NCBI GenBank assembly: GCA_022447605.1
Contig: JAKVBG010000008.1
Span: 62,001-126,000 of the forward strand
From: Mariniblastus sp.
Lineage (GTDB): Bacteria > Planctomycetota > Planctomycetia > Pirellulales > Pirellulaceae
Direction: 5' to 3'
DNA: 64,000 bases
Part shown: positions 10,449 through 19,997 of the stretch, in pieces
How positions within the stretch are numbered: the first letter of the stretch is position 1
How the letters are laid out: each line of letters opens with the position of its first letter
Made by a program: the position numbers and the translations under genes
Notes under the pieces: generated by a model
The model's input: the letters and a program-made list of their open reading frames with translations, nothing else
What the model was told of the DNA's origin: nothing
The model's database searches: none

Positions 10449-11495
10449 TTAACGACCGCTCGGCGGGCCGCCAACCGGGAAGGTCGCTTCGAGAAAAGGA
10501 GTGACCTTTGACCAGAGTGCTGCGGCCGCCTCGAAATCGACCTCCATCACCTTGAGCTCCCGGCTCGGCTCGACACGGGAGGCAACCTGACTGTTGAGAT
10601 TCAGCGGGATTTGCGCGCTGGGCCCGGCGGCCAGCCGCTCCTCGACCTGCTGCTGCAGCAGGTAATCCATCAGGCGTTGCGCCTGGCGGAGATTCGGGCC
10701 CCCCTTGATCAGCGCCAGGGTGTTGGGAATCAACAGTGCCCCCGGTTGGTCAGGCTGCTGGTCAGGGAACACAATGGCCACCGGCGCGCCGTTTTCTACC
10801 TCGATAATCGCATCATCCGTGTCGGTCAGACCGAACGCGTACCGGCCCCGGGCCACGTTCGTGGCGACCTGTTTGTTCCCCCCTTCGATCTGCGCATGGC
10901 GGGCGACCTGGCTCAAAAACACCTTGGCCTCTTCCTCGCCCAGTTGGCTGAACAGGACGGCCGCATGCGTGGCGGTCGTGCCAAACAGCGGGCGGGCCAT
11001 CCCGCAGTTCCCTTGCCAGCGCGGGTCGGCCAGATCGGTCACCGAATTCGGCCAACTGGCCCGGTCGGGTAACAGGTCGGTGTTGATGATCAGCACCCGG
11101 GCTCGAGCGGCAAAACCGTACCAGTCACGATCCCGGGATACAAAGGAGGCCGGGTACTGGTCGGCCAGCGGGCTGTCGTATGGCACCAACAGGCCTTGCT
11201 GTTTCAACCGCAACGTGTGCAGGATCTCATTGTTCCAGAACAGGTCGCACCGCTGGCGCCCAGATTGGCTGATGATCTCGTTGGCCAGTCCCACCGTCTT
11301 GGTCGACTCGACATCGTACTTTGCCAACACGGTCCCATCCGTGTCGGCCTGGAAATCGTCGAGGATCGGCTCTGAAAACTCCTTGTCGAGGGCCGTGTAG
11401 ACCACGACCTCGTTGGGTGAGTGTGGCAGACACCCAGCCAGCAGCAGGCTGGTCAGACCGAAGCCACTTAACAACCATGATTTTCCTGTTTTCAT
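10449..11495 (-). CDS. Extracellular solute-binding lipoprotein (iron/FbpA-type family)
   Basis: Substrate-binding component of an ABC importer. It has a lipoprotein signal with lipobox LLLAGC, then the family 1 binding-protein fold beginning VVVYTALDKEFSEPILDDF. Internal landmarks include LFWNNE, WYGFAARARVLIINTD and WPNSVTDLADPRWQG. This pattern is typical of ferric-iron or phosphonate-like binding proteins. No permease or ATPase gene lies next to it, so the transporter must be encoded elsewhere or the protein acts in another way. The ATG at 11495 has a GAGG site 7 nt upstream. The substrate is not resolved. Confidence 0.82.
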   Translation of the reverse strand: MKTGKSWLLSGFGLTSLLLAGCLPHSPNEVVVYTALDKEFSEPILDDFQADTDGTVLAKYDVESTKTVGLANEIISQSGRQRCDLFWNNEILHTLRLKQQGLLVPYDSPLADQYPASFVSRDRDWYGFAARARVLIINTDLLPDRASWPNSVTDLADPRWQGNCGMARPLFGTTATHAAVLFSQLGEEEAKVFLSQVARHAQIEGGNKQVATNVARGRYAFGLTDTDDAIIEVENGAPVAIVFPDQQPDQPGALLIPNTLALIKGGPNLRQAQRLMDYLLQQQVEERLAAGPSAQIPLNLNSQVASRVEPSRELKVMEVDFEAAAALWSKVTPFLEATFPVGGPPSGR

Positions 11496-11707
11496 GCTGC
11501 CTCGGTTTCACAAAAAAGGGGACCAAAAAGAGCCGACCCCGGAGCCGGGCCGGGTCCGTTCACCGCCAGTACAACGGTAATGTTAGGCACTCGGCCTCGA
11601 ATTGACCATTGATTTGCTGGCAAAAACGGGCCGGCACAAACTGGGTCGGCTGGATTTCCCGCCCGGCCTTGCCACAATAACAGGAGTAGCCCCTCCCGGA
11701 AAAAAGG

Positions 11708-12433
11708 ATGACGACCCTGACCCACTACGACTGCCGCCTGCTGGCCGCCCTGTTGGCCATCCTGTTGCCCAGCCCGTTGACCGGCGATGAACCGGTCTTC
11801 TACGATCCGGTCCAGATCGAGGTGGAGGGCTGGACCGTTCAGGTCGATCCGGCTTTGATGCGCAAAGAAAGCCAGGGCGTTCGGGAACAGGCCCTGGCCG
11901 CACTGGGCAACCACCTGCAAAGGGTCAAGTTCATTGTTCCCGGTAAACAGCTGGCCAAGCTGCAAGCATTGCCGATCTGGATCGATCTGGAACATCCGGT
12001 ACTGAAAAACATGCAGTACCACCCCAACCGGCAATGGTTGATTGCCCATCAACATGACCCGCGACTGGTCAAACATGTCCACATCCCCCAAGCGCGGCAG
12101 CTTTACGCGCGTAACATGTGGGCCAAGCACCCCTACGTCGTGCTACACGAATTGGCGCACGCCTATCATGACCAGGTGATCGGATTTCAGGACGAGGCGA
12201 TTGAACAAGCTTATCGCGCCGCCCGCAAAAGTGGTCGCTACAACGAGGTCCTGCTGCACACAGGCCAGGTCGCTCGGCATTACGGTATGAATAATGCCAA
12301 GGAGTACTTTGCCGAATCGACCGAAGCTTATCTTGGCGTCAACGACTTTTACCCGTTTGTCCGGGCCGAACTGAGAGAACATGATCCCGACATGTTTCGG
12401 TTAATGCAGACTATTTGGGGCTCGGTACGGTAG
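11708..12433 (+). CDS. Secreted zinc metallopeptidase-like protein (HExxH...E)
   Basis: 241 residues with an N-terminal signal sequence (LLAALLAILLPSPLTG). VLHELAHAYHD gives the zinc motif His147-Glu148-x-x-His151, and KEYFAESTEAYLG about 50 residues later supplies a probable third ligand, Glu203, the arrangement of gluzincins such as the anthrax lethal-factor-like peptidases. No transmembrane anchor follows the signal. A second HExxH protein starts 7 nt after the stop, so the two are probably cotranscribed. Substrate unknown. Confidence 0.75.
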   Translation: MTTLTHYDCRLLAALLAILLPSPLTGDEPVFYDPVQIEVEGWTVQVDPALMRKESQGVREQALAALGNHLQRVKFIVPGKQLAKLQALPIWIDLEHPVLKNMQYHPNRQWLIAHQHDPRLVKHVHIPQARQLYARNMWAKHPYVVLHELAHAYHDQVIGFQDEAIEQAYRAARKSGRYNEVLLHTGQVARHYGMNNAKEYFAESTEAYLGVNDFYPFVRAELREHDPDMFRLMQTIWGSVR

Positions 12434-12440
12434 GCTAACC

Positions 12441-13814
12441 ATGCGACATTCCTCCCTTACTCCTGCTCTGTATTTGGCCCTGTGGGCTGGCATGTGGCCG
12501 GCCGCCTGCTGGGCCCAATCTCCGGACGTCTCACAGATGAGACAACTCAATCCGGCCATGCCTTTACCTTTGAAGATCGACCCAGAGCGAGTTGCCGCCG
12601 CAGGTATCGAGGTGCTCAAAGGGGAACACATCGATCTTTATACGGACATCCGCGATCGACCGGTGACCGAGGAGCTGGTGCGGGTATTCGACGCGGCCAT
12701 TCCCCTCTGGTGCGATTATTTTGAAGTCGCCCCTGAACGAACGGCTCCCTACCGGGTGTCGGCAATGATCATTGCCGACCGGAATCAAACGGGTGCATTT
12801 CGCAAGGCGGGGCTAATGCCTGACGACCTGCCCGATTTCCTGGCTGGCTACAACCGCGGCCACGAAATGTGGGTTTTTCTGCAACCAGGGGACTATTACA
12901 CCCGGCACCTGCTGTTACACGAAGGGACCCACGCCTTCATGCAATGGTTTCTCGGTGGCTCGGGGCCCGCCTGGTACAGCGAGGGAATGGCAGAACTGCT
13001 CGGGCTCAACCGTTGGCAGGACGGGAAACTGACGCTCGGCTACCGGGTTCGCAGTAATCTGGAATGTCCGTATTGGGGTCGCGTCAAGATCATCCGCGAG
13101 GACGTGGCCAAAGGAGACAGCAGGTCCCTGGACGAAGTCATGAATATTTCCTCGATCTCCTTTCGTCAGGTGGATGCCTATGCGTGGGCCTGGGCCGCCT
13201 GCAATTTCTTGAGCCACCATCGACTGACACGGAAGCCGTTTGCCCGCTTGGGAGCACAAGCCCGCAACCAGGGCCCCTCGTTCAACCAGGAGTTCCAACA
13301 GGTGATCCAGAAAAATCGCCGAGCGATCGAGCGGGACTGGAAATTGTACTTGGATGAAATGGTCTACGGCTACGATGTTTTGAGCGCAGGGCTTATTGAA
13401 TGTCAACTGGCGGAATACACGAGTGCCGACAACCCGGGTGGTGATAAAGTCGTCGCGGTACACTCCGGTTTCAGCTGGCAGCAAACCCCCTGGCAAGTTG
13501 AACAAGGGGAAGTGTTTGAGCTGGCTACTTCCGGGCAGTTTGAAGTCTCCCAGGGCGAGAAGCTGCTTCCCTGCGAAGCGGGCGGGATCACCATCGAGTA
13601 TTACCGCGGTCGACCGCTGGGCGAGCTAACGCTGGGCATCTTGACCACCGAAGGGGAAGGGCCCGCCCGACTGGTGGCCAAACCGCTGCCGATTGGCCTA
13701 GGTGGCCAATTCAGGGCGCCCGCCAGTGGTGTGATCTGCCTGCGCTTTAACGTCTCACCGGCTCGACTGGATGAAAACCGGGGAGCTCTCAAAGTCCGTA
13801 TTAAGCAAAATTAG
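12441..13814 (+). CDS. Secreted metallopeptidase-like protein with C-terminal beta domain
   Basis: 457 residues. The signal peptide ends near CWAQ. LLLHEGTHAFM gives His160-Glu161-x-x-His164, and WYSEGMAELLG places Glu181 as the likely third ligand, so the spacing is shorter than in its upstream neighbour. This resembles the DUF1570-type peptidase group common in planctomycetes. From about residue 340 a beta-rich domain follows that looks like a lectin-type or carbohydrate-binding sandwich (HSGFSWQQTPWQVEQGE onward). It probably forms an operon with the preceding peptidase. The two proteins share the catalytic idea but little other sequence. Confidence 0.75.
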   Translation: MRHSSLTPALYLALWAGMWPAACWAQSPDVSQMRQLNPAMPLPLKIDPERVAAAGIEVLKGEHIDLYTDIRDRPVTEELVRVFDAAIPLWCDYFEVAPERTAPYRVSAMIIADRNQTGAFRKAGLMPDDLPDFLAGYNRGHEMWVFLQPGDYYTRHLLLHEGTHAFMQWFLGGSGPAWYSEGMAELLGLNRWQDGKLTLGYRVRSNLECPYWGRVKIIREDVAKGDSRSLDEVMNISSISFRQVDAYAWAWAACNFLSHHRLTRKPFARLGAQARNQGPSFNQEFQQVIQKNRRAIERDWKLYLDEMVYGYDVLSAGLIECQLAEYTSADNPGGDKVVAVHSGFSWQQTPWQVEQGEVFELATSGQFEVSQGEKLLPCEAGGITIEYYRGRPLGELTLGILTTEGEGPARLVAKPLPIGLGGQFRAPASGVICLRFNVSPARLDENRGALKVRIKQN

Positions 13815-13950
13815 TCCCAAAATTAGTCCGTTTTCCCCTTATCAGCGCTGATTGAATCGGTTCAAAATACGAATACGGTCCGGGCAAGGACAGCCGCTTG
13901 TCCGGCCCCACCTGCAAACCGGCAACCCCTGGTCCAACGAATCGAGCCCG

Positions 13951-15201
13951 ATGAATTTTCTGCAAACCCAAGACTCGGAAATTTTTTCACTGATCAACGA
14001 TGAAGCGCGTCGACAACATGACGGTCTGGAGTTGATTGCCAGTGAAAATTACACCAGCCCGGCCGTGATGGAGGCCACCGGCAGTATCCTGACCAACAAG
14101 TACGCTGAGGGTTACCCGGGGCGACGCTATTATGGCGGATGCGAATTTGTAGATGAAATCGAAAACATCGCCCGCGAGCGGGCCAAGGAACTGTTCGGTG
14201 CGGAGTTTGCCAACGTACAACCGAACTCCGGATCCCAGGCAAACCAGGCCGTTTATCTTTCCGCACTGGACGTAGGGGATACGGTGATCGGTTTCGATCT
14301 GGCACATGGCGGCCACCTGACCCACGGCATGCGCCTCAATCTTTCCGGTAAACTCTATAACTTCTTTCACTATGGCGTACGGGCTGAAGACCATCGGATT
14401 GATTTCGACCAGATCGCCTCGCTTGCACGTGAACACAAACCTAAAATGATCGTGGCTGGTGCAAGCGCCTATCCGCGAGAAATTCCCCACGCAAAATTCA
14501 AAGAGATCGCGGACGAGGTAGGCGCCAAACTCTTCGTCGACATGTCGCATTATTCAGGCCTGGTGGCAGGCGGCGTCCATGACAACCCTGTCGGTGTCGC
14601 CGACTATGTCACTTCGACCACTCACAAAACACTGCGTGGACCGAGGGCGGGCCTGATTCTGTGCAAGAAAGAATACGCTAAGAAAATTAACAGCAGCGTC
14701 TTTCCCGGCATGCAGGGTGGCCCGCTCATGCACGCCGTAGCCGGCAAAGCCGTCTGTTTTAAAGAAGCTTTGCAGGCAGACTTCAAGACGTATGCCGCCA
14801 ACATCCTGGCAAACGCCCGAGCGATGGCGGACCGCCTGATGGCGGGCGGTTTGACACTTGTCAGCAACGGCACGGACAATCACCTGATTCTGGCCGATGT
14901 GACATCCGTTGGCTCATGTGGTCAAATCGCCGAGGAAGCGCTCGACCGCTGTGGCATCACAGTCAACAAAAACATGATCCCGTTCGATCAACGCAAACCG
15001 ATGGACCCCAGCGGCATTCGAATTGGAACCCCCGCCCTGACGACCCGGGGCATGGGGCCCGATCAGATGACAGAGATTGCCGACTGGATCCTGCAGGCTA
15101 TCAAGTCGTCCGACAATGAAAATGTCATGAATGACGTGCGGGACCAGGTGAAGGCGCTCTGCCAACACTTCCCGGTTCCGGCCGGGGCGATTGCCGTCTG
15201 A
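13951..15201 (+). CDS. glyA: Serine hydroxymethyltransferase
   Basis: PLP enzyme that interconverts serine and glycine and loads tetrahydrofolate with one carbon. It is 416 residues from the ATG at 13951, where the family N-terminus begins; the open frame extends 33 codons further up without similarity. Landmarks are [31 protein letters not shown], the substrate-binding [13 protein letters not shown], and [12 protein letters not shown] with the PLP lysine at 226. The ribosome-binding site is weak. It stands alone: 136 nt after the peptidase gene and 391 nt before the beta-helix gene. Confidence 0.97.
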   Translation: MNFLQTQDSEIFSLINDEARRQHDGLELIASENYTSPAVMEATGSILTNKYAEGYPGRRYYGGCEFVDEIENIARERAKELFGAEFANVQPNSGSQANQAVYLSALDVGDTVIGFDLAHGGHLTHGMRLNLSGKLYNFFHYGVRAEDHRIDFDQIASLAREHKPKMIVAGASAYPREIPHAKFKEIADEVGAKLFVDMSHYSGLVAGGVHDNPVGVADYVTSTTHKTLRGPRAGLILCKKEYAKKINSSVFPGMQGGPLMHAVAGKAVCFKEALQADFKTYAANILANARAMADRLMAGGLTLVSNGTDNHLILADVTSVGSCGQIAEEALDRCGITVNKNMIPFDQRKPMDPSGIRIGTPALTTRGMGPDQMTEIADWILQAIKSSDNENVMNDVRDQVKALCQHFPVPAGAIAV

Positions 15202-15592
15202 CTCGCTTGTGGGCGAGCCATGTTCAAGCGAGGGCCATCCACCAGCTTGGCCTGTTTGGCCGCATGTCTGAGGGCCGTGACGGCGGATTGCAAATCGCTG
15301 ACGGCCTGTTCTGTTTGAGAATCCTGTCGCAAATTGATACGAAATGGGCGGCCCAACAATTCTCTTCCCCGCCTGCCAGCAGTCGGTTTTCGCCACGCAA
15401 AATGGGGGGATCTATCCATTTTCCCGGTCGGCGATTTCATTTCCTGTCCGGCTTTGGCACACGGTCTGCTTAAAGTTTCCCCTCCCTACCTCCGCCGTTT
15501 TCCCTGCTGGCGACATTTGACTTATTCCTATCCGGATCCTCCCTGCTTTTGGTCTCCTTTCTTTACGTTTCCTACTTAGAGGTATTCCGACT
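15202..15592. other. Intergenic region downstream of glyA
   Basis: About 390 nt. A short hairpin CTCGC/GCGAG lies directly after the glyA stop but has no T-run. The right half (15470-15590) is strongly pyrimidine-rich on the plus strand and ends in the leader of the beta-helix gene. A minus-strand open frame (15063-15440) overlaps here; part of it has coding-like codon choice, but it lies antisense to the glyA 3' end and I do not call it. Confidence 0.5.
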
Positions 15593-16813
15593 ATGTCAAC
15601 ACGTCTCTTGACACTCTTCTCACTCTGCGCACTGCTTTGCTACGTTCCCACCGCCCAGGCCGCCAACATCTATGTCGACGCCATGGCGACCGGCGCCAAC
15701 AACGGAACCAGCTGGGCTGACGCCTACACCTCAGTCCAGCCTGCCGTACTCGACGCCAACGCCATGCCTGGGCCAGACAACATCTATGTCGCCAGCGGGT
15801 TTTATGGAAGCATGGCACCGTATGTGTTTACCGACGCGGCGACCGTAACGGGCGGAATGCTTTACGGCTTCCCGACCACCTTGGAAAACTTTTCCGGGGT
15901 GTCACCCATCATGGAAGTCCAGGCCACCGACCTGGATGTTACGAGGGTCGAGTTCCGCAATTCCGTCTCCCATATTGTGGCCAGCGTCAGCGGCATCCGC
16001 TTCAACAAGTGTCATTTTCAGGGGGCCATGAATGGTTCGGTGGTGGCCAGGTGGTGCTGGATCGTCCGAGGTGCCAAGTGCGGGTTCTATGACAATCGCT
16101 CCGTCTGGGGGGGTGGAGGCATCACGGCTGAAGATTGTGATTTGGTTCATGTCGAGCAGAGCCATTTTCAGGGAAATCACACCCGCGGCTACGGCGGCGC
16201 CATCCATATCAACAACCCCGGGCTCTCGTCAGCTGGCGCGCTGGGCGGTTTCAAATGCGAAAACTCTACCTTCGTTAGCAACAGCGGCCTGCGGGCCGGA
16301 GGCGCAATTGCTGCCAAGCTGACAGCCACCAAGATGGCCAATTCGCTGTTCACTCGCAACCGAGCCCGCTTTGGCGGCGCACTGGCCCTGGCCTGCGGCC
16401 CGGCCATGGATGCACAGGCGTTCCTGGTCAATTGCACCCTCTTCCACAATTTCGCTGCCAGCCAGGGTGGCGGTATTGCGTTGTTGGATTGGGGCCCTCA
16501 GATCGTCCACACGGAAATCCACAACTCCATTCTCTGGCGAAACTGGGCGCTGCCTCCGTCGGTCCTGATGAAACAGGTCAATCGACCTCCCAATATCTTT
16601 ACCCACAGCTGTGTAATGGGCTGGGGTTCCCTGCCTTGGCCGGGTGCCGCCAACATCGGTTTGAATCCCAACTTGATGTTCAACGGCGACGTGATGCCTT
16701 TTTCACCTTGTGTGGACGCGGGTGATCCGGCCGTCAATCCGACACTGTTCGATATCACCATGGCACCGAGAGTTCAAGGCCCCAGTATCGACATGGGGGC
16801 CTACGAGCAGTAG
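15593..16813 (+). CDS. Secreted right-handed beta-helix protein with choice-of-anchor Q ending
   Basis: 406 residues. The signal peptide ends at PTAQA, followed by the ANIYVDAMATGANNGTSWAD opening characteristic of parallel beta-helix surface proteins. Repeated coils follow with glycine-rich turns (GGGGITAEDCD, GYGGAIHINN, LRAGGAIAAK, FGGALALACG, SQGGGIALLD). The C-terminus has CVDAGDPAVNP and ends DMGAYEQ, the choice-of-anchor Q signature. Such proteins are usually exported and surface-linked; enzymatic activity, for example on polysaccharide, is possible but no catalytic residues can be assigned. A strong terminator follows 61 nt after the stop. Confidence 0.8.
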   Translation: MSTRLLTLFSLCALLCYVPTAQAANIYVDAMATGANNGTSWADAYTSVQPAVLDANAMPGPDNIYVASGFYGSMAPYVFTDAATVTGGMLYGFPTTLENFSGVSPIMEVQATDLDVTRVEFRNSVSHIVASVSGIRFNKCHFQGAMNGSVVARWCWIVRGAKCGFYDNRSVWGGGGITAEDCDLVHVEQSHFQGNHTRGYGGAIHINNPGLSSAGALGGFKCENSTFVSNSGLRAGGAIAAKLTATKMANSLFTRNRARFGGALALACGPAMDAQAFLVNCTLFHNFAASQGGGIALLDWGPQIVHTEIHNSILWRNWALPPSVLMKQVNRPPNIFTHSCVMGWGSLPWPGAANIGLNPNLMFNGDVMPFSPCVDAGDPAVNPTLFDITMAPRVQGPSIDMGAYEQ

Positions 16814-16873
16814 GCAAACCGCAGCCATGCCAACGCCACTTCTTTGTCCGGGCTTGCTTCGCAGGCTGCCGCC

Positions 16874-16904
16874 AACGGGAACCAAAACGGTTCCCGTTTT
16901 TTTT
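16874..16904 (+). terminator. Rho-independent terminator of the beta-helix gene
   Basis: Stem AACGGGAACC (16874-16883) pairs perfectly with GGTTCCCGTT (16889-16898) around the loop AAAAC, and is followed by an uninterrupted T-run to 16904. It sits 61 nt after the stop of the beta-helix gene. Confidence 0.93.
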
Positions 16905-17179
16905 ATTGCTGATGCCGACCATCACAACGGCCTCTGGAGGGAAACAGCGACAGGCCAGAGGGCGACAATTGTCCCGATCGTTGGAACCGGTAAAATCCAA
17001 CCGGGTCATCGATTTCTGTTGGGAGCACTCGGCAGAATCGACCGTTTTACTTACGCGCATTCGGCCGGTCGTGGCTACGATGGGGAGACTCGACCCCAAG
17101 GGGGTCAGCCCCGGGTTCAGCAACTGGAACGGGGGTCACCCGCCAGACTCATATGGCAATATTTTTTCAGGTTGGTTAG
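16905..17179. other. Leader region of the TPR gene
   Basis: No gene seen between the terminator and the TPR protein. Two small hairpins stand out: CCTCTGG (16931-16937) with CCAGAGG (16955-16961), and GACCCC/GGGGTC at 17092-17106 with a 3-nt loop. I cannot match them to a known RNA family. Confidence 0.4.
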
Positions 17180-17746
17180 ATGATCACTTCCATCGAACGG
17201 GTTCGCAGAAAGCAGGCGATTCAAACGGCCGAAGGCTATCTCGAGCTGGCGATGGTTTTCGACGATTGCTGGCCGCTCGACTTGCCCCATCGTCAAAAAC
17301 TGGCGGAACTGACGATTGCCTGCCTGGCGACCATCCGGAAACCACAGGGACATAAGCCGTATATCCTGTTCCTCAAGGGCCAGGCGGCCAGGCTGGCCGA
17401 GCGATACAAGAAAGCCGTCGCCTTTCTCGAGCAATCGGCACGACTCGATCCCGACAACATCCATGCCCTGCTGGCACTGGGATGGTGCTACAAGCGGATC
17501 AACCGCACCGACCTGGCGATCGAGGCGCTGGAAACGGCTGTGGAAGTTGATAACGACAGCGCCATCGCCCACTACAACCTGGCCTGTTACTGGTCGCTGA
17601 CTAACCGCCCGCGGGTGGCCGTGCTCCACCTTTCCAATGCGCTTGCCTTGAACCCCGACTACCGAAAATTGCTGGCAACCGAAACCGACTTCGACCCGAT
17701 TCGAGACGACGTTGCCTTTGTCGAGCTGACCAGCGTAATTGTTTGA
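17180..17746 (+). CDS. Tetratricopeptide-repeat protein
   Basis: 188 residues, cytoplasmic by appearance (no signal or membrane segment). About three TPR units cover residues 68-170: AERYKKAVAFLEQSARLDPD, ALLALGWCYKRINRTDLAIE and AHYNLACYWSLTNRPRVAVL. The C-terminus LLATETDFDPIRDDVAF is typical of TPR proteins that end with a 'distance from the last repeat' helix. It probably mediates protein contacts; the partner is unknown. The following CBS-domain gene is 196 nt away on the same strand. Confidence 0.75.
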   Translation: MITSIERVRRKQAIQTAEGYLELAMVFDDCWPLDLPHRQKLAELTIACLATIRKPQGHKPYILFLKGQAARLAERYKKAVAFLEQSARLDPDNIHALLALGWCYKRINRTDLAIEALETAVEVDNDSAIAHYNLACYWSLTNRPRVAVLHLSNALALNPDYRKLLATETDFDPIRDDVAFVELTSVIV

Positions 17747-17942
17747 AAAACGGCAATGTCCTGCCCAAACAAGTCTTGCTTGCCAGCAGCCTGACCCCTC
17801 TTTTGGCCGACCATTCCTGGTGAAATTTTTCACGAGCCCGGTTCGAGTTGATTTCTCTCGATGGTGACCAAGAATAACGGTGGCCGGCCAATTGGCCGTC
17901 TGGCAACCGGTCCCGTTCCTGATTCTCGATCTGGGAGACTGC

Positions 17943-18425
17943 ATGAACCGCTCTTCTCCGGCCAGCCTCGTTGCTGGCGACATCATGGCTACCAAGCTCG
18001 TCACCCTGTCCCCTGAAACGGATGTGTTCCAGGGGATTGAAACACTCGTCCGCCGGCGGATATCTGGCGCGCCAGTCGTGGACCATGAAGGGAACCTGGT
18101 CGGCGTCTTTTCCGAAAAATCCTGCATGCAGGTTTTGATCGATGCGGCCTACGACGGCTTGCCAACCAACAGCGTCAGCGCGTTCATGGACTCCAGCCCG
18201 GAAACGATCCATGAAAACACCTGTTTTTTGACCATCGCGCAGATTTTCCTCAACCAGCCCAGGAGGCGATTGCCGGTGGTCGATGGCCCGCGCCTGGTGG
18301 GGCAGGTCAGCCGCAGGGATGTGATCGAGGCGGCGGCGAATTATTTTACCATCTCGGTCGAGCATCCCAGCACGCTGCTTTACCTCTCAGCGCTACGCGA
18401 AATGACGGATCCGCCTGCCGTTTAG
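17943..18425 (+). CDS. CBS-domain pair protein
   Basis: 160 residues made of two CBS motifs: the first spans IMATKLVTLSPETDVFQGI to LVGVFSEKSCMQVL, the second FMDSSPETIHENTCFLTIA to LVGQVSRRDVIEA. CBS pairs bind adenine nucleotides and act as energy or ligand sensors, usually regulating a partner protein. There is no attached enzyme domain here. I chose the ATG at 17943 because of the GGGAG site before it; a GTG at 17880 would add 21 residues. Its stop overlaps the stop of the convergent DUF1294 gene. Confidence 0.82.
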   Translation: MNRSSPASLVAGDIMATKLVTLSPETDVFQGIETLVRRRISGAPVVDHEGNLVGVFSEKSCMQVLIDAAYDGLPTNSVSAFMDSSPETIHENTCFLTIAQIFLNQPRRRLPVVDGPRLVGQVSRRDVIEAAANYFTISVEHPSTLLYLSALREMTDPPAV

Positions 18426-18700
18426 CGGGCCAGCCAGGCGATCAGCAAGGCAGCCTGGACAGAACCGATCAACCAGAACACGATCTGGAAAGAGGCTTTC
18501 CGGTTCTTGTGCCGAAAGTAATGTTGCGCCAACAGGGCGCCTGGCCAACCACCCAGGAGGCTTAGCAGGTGGAGCCTTGTCTCCGGTACGCGCTGGCCCT
18601 GTTTCACAGCCTGTCGCTTGTCCCAGCCATACACGCCAAAAGTGAGCAGGCTGACCAGGCACGTCGCCAGCAGGTAATATTTCAGCAGCATGTCCGACAC
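18422..18700 (-). CDS. DUF1294 family small membrane protein
   Basis: 92 residues with two hydrophobic segments: one at the N-terminus (YYLLATCLVSLLTFGVYGWDK) and one at the C-terminus (FWLIGSVQAALLIAWLA). The central signature RVPETRLHLLSLLGGWPGAL plus AQHYFRHKNRKASF is that of DUF1294, an inner-membrane family of unknown role that is sometimes fused to a cold-shock domain; no such fusion here. The start is GTG at 18700, or ATG at 18691. It lies downstream of prfB on the same strand with a 21-codon reading frame between them. Confidence 0.82.
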   Translation of the reverse strand: MSDMLLKYYLLATCLVSLLTFGVYGWDKRQAVKQGQRVPETRLHLLSLLGGWPGALLAQHYFRHKNRKASFQIVFWLIGSVQAALLIAWLAR

Positions 18701-18712
18701 CGAGGCCCTGTC

Positions 18713-18778
18713 TCATTCGACCCTGAGGCCGAAAACCCGACGGTTTTTCACCTCGACCGTATAGAGTTCGTCGCTCAT
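18713..18778 (-). CDS. Possible 21-residue small ORF coupled to prfB
   Basis: An ATG overlaps the prfB stop in an ATGA and opens a 21-codon frame (MSDELYTVEVKNRRVFGLRV followed by E) that stops 13 nt before the DUF1294 start. Coding is unproven; it may simply be a coupling leader peptide between prfB and DUF1294, or chance. Confidence 0.25.
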   Translation of the reverse strand: MSDELYTVEVKNRRVFGLRVE

Positions 18779-19876
18779 GGCCCCACTTTGACCCGCCAGT
18801 TCAGGAAGGCGTCGAGGAAGCCCTGGATGTCACCATCGAGCACCTTGCTGAAATCTCCCATGGCGTGACCCGTTCTCGCATCTTTCACGCGCTGGTCCGG
18901 ATGCAAAAAGTAGTTCCGAATCTGTGACCCGAATCCTACCCGCGCCTTGTCTTTGTACTTGGCCGCTTCTTCCGCTTCCCGTTTTTCATCTTCCAGCCGG
19001 GCCATTTGGGCCCGCAACATTTTCCAGGCCTGGGCCCGGTTCTTGTGTTGGCTGCGCTCCGACTGGCATTGCACCACAATACCGCTCGGCTTGTGTGTCA
19101 GCCGGACGGCGCTGTCCGTCTTGTTGACGTGTTGACCGCCAGCACCGCTGGCGCGGTAGGTGTCCGTCTTGACATCTTTTTCATCAATCTCGACCTCCTC
19201 CGCGTCGGAAATTTCAGGCGAAACATCTACGGCTGCAAAACTGGTCTGCCGCTTTCCCTCCGAGTTGAATGGGCTGATCCGGACCAGGCGATGCATGCCC
19301 TGTTCCCCTTTCAGGTAGCCGTACGCCATCGGGCCCCGAATGGCGATGGTGGCGTTGTTGATGCCCGCCTCGTCGTTATCGCTCCGGTCGATCAACACAA
19401 CATCGTATTCATTCTGGGTGGCCCATTGGGTATACATTCTTAACATCATGGCCGCCCAGTCATTGGCATCCGTGCCGCCATCCCGCGCGTAGAGAGTCAT
19501 GATGGCCCCGCACTGATCATGGGGTCCATTGAGCAGGGATTTCAGCTCCAGGTCGTCGAGCTGATTCTCCAGGCGGGTAATTTCAGCCCGAATTTCACTT
19601 TCAATATCCGGGTCGTCAGCGGCCATCTCCAGCAATGCCTCGAGGTCCTCGCCCGACGATAGCAGTTCGGCCATCGGGCCGACGATCGACTTGACGGATT
19701 TGAGGCTGCCGACAACCTGTTGAGCTTTTTCCTGATTGTCCCAGAAGCCGGGGGCTGCCATCTGGTTTTCGATGGCCGAGACTTCCTGCCGTTTGTTGTC
19801 GTAGTCAAAGACTGTCTCGCAGCTGCGTAATGCGCTGGCGGATCTGTTTGGAGCGTTCGACGAGTTCAGAGTCCAT
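18775..19876 (-). CDS. prfB: Peptide chain release factor 2, expressed by programmed +1 frameshift
   Basis: Terminates translation at UGA and UAA. The gene starts at ATG 19876 behind AAGGAA, reads MDSELVERSKQIRQRI to LRDSL and meets an in-frame TGA at 19807-19805; a +1 shift on CTT continues with DYDNKRQEVS, as in classical RF2. The total of 1102 nt is 3n+1, which agrees. In the second frame the peptidyl-transferase loop GGQ is within RASGAGGQHVNKTDSAV. The stop-codon recognition region is in the middle domain. The product is 366 residues. Protein synthesis thus falls when RF2 itself is abundant, the known autoregulation. Confidence 0.96.
19804..19810 (-). promoter_or_regulatory. Programmed +1 frameshift site of prfB (CTT TGA C)
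   Basis: On the minus strand CTT (19810-19808), TGA (19807-19805) and C (19804) form the classical RF2 slippery site, 22 codons after the start. The internal Shine-Dalgarno-like booster seen in enteric bacteria is not obvious here: the bases just before are GCGAGACAGT. Confidence 0.92.
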
Positions 19877-19997
19877 CGGAAATTCCTTTGCAAAGATCGA
19901 CTGGATCGGATCATGATAACCGGAAACGCCCGACGCCCAAATGAGGTGTAGCCCAAGGTTTCTGAGCCGGACCGGTCTTTTGGCATTCCTGGCTGGT

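Noticed and set aside
9443-10474. 343-residue minus-strand open frame
   Set aside because: Antisense to the SGNH hydrolase; typical shadow in high-GC DNA.
15063-15440. Minus-strand 125-residue open frame near the glyA end
   Set aside because: Part of it has plausible codon use, but it overlaps the glyA 3' end antisense, lacks a ribosome-binding site I trust, and has no recognisable family.
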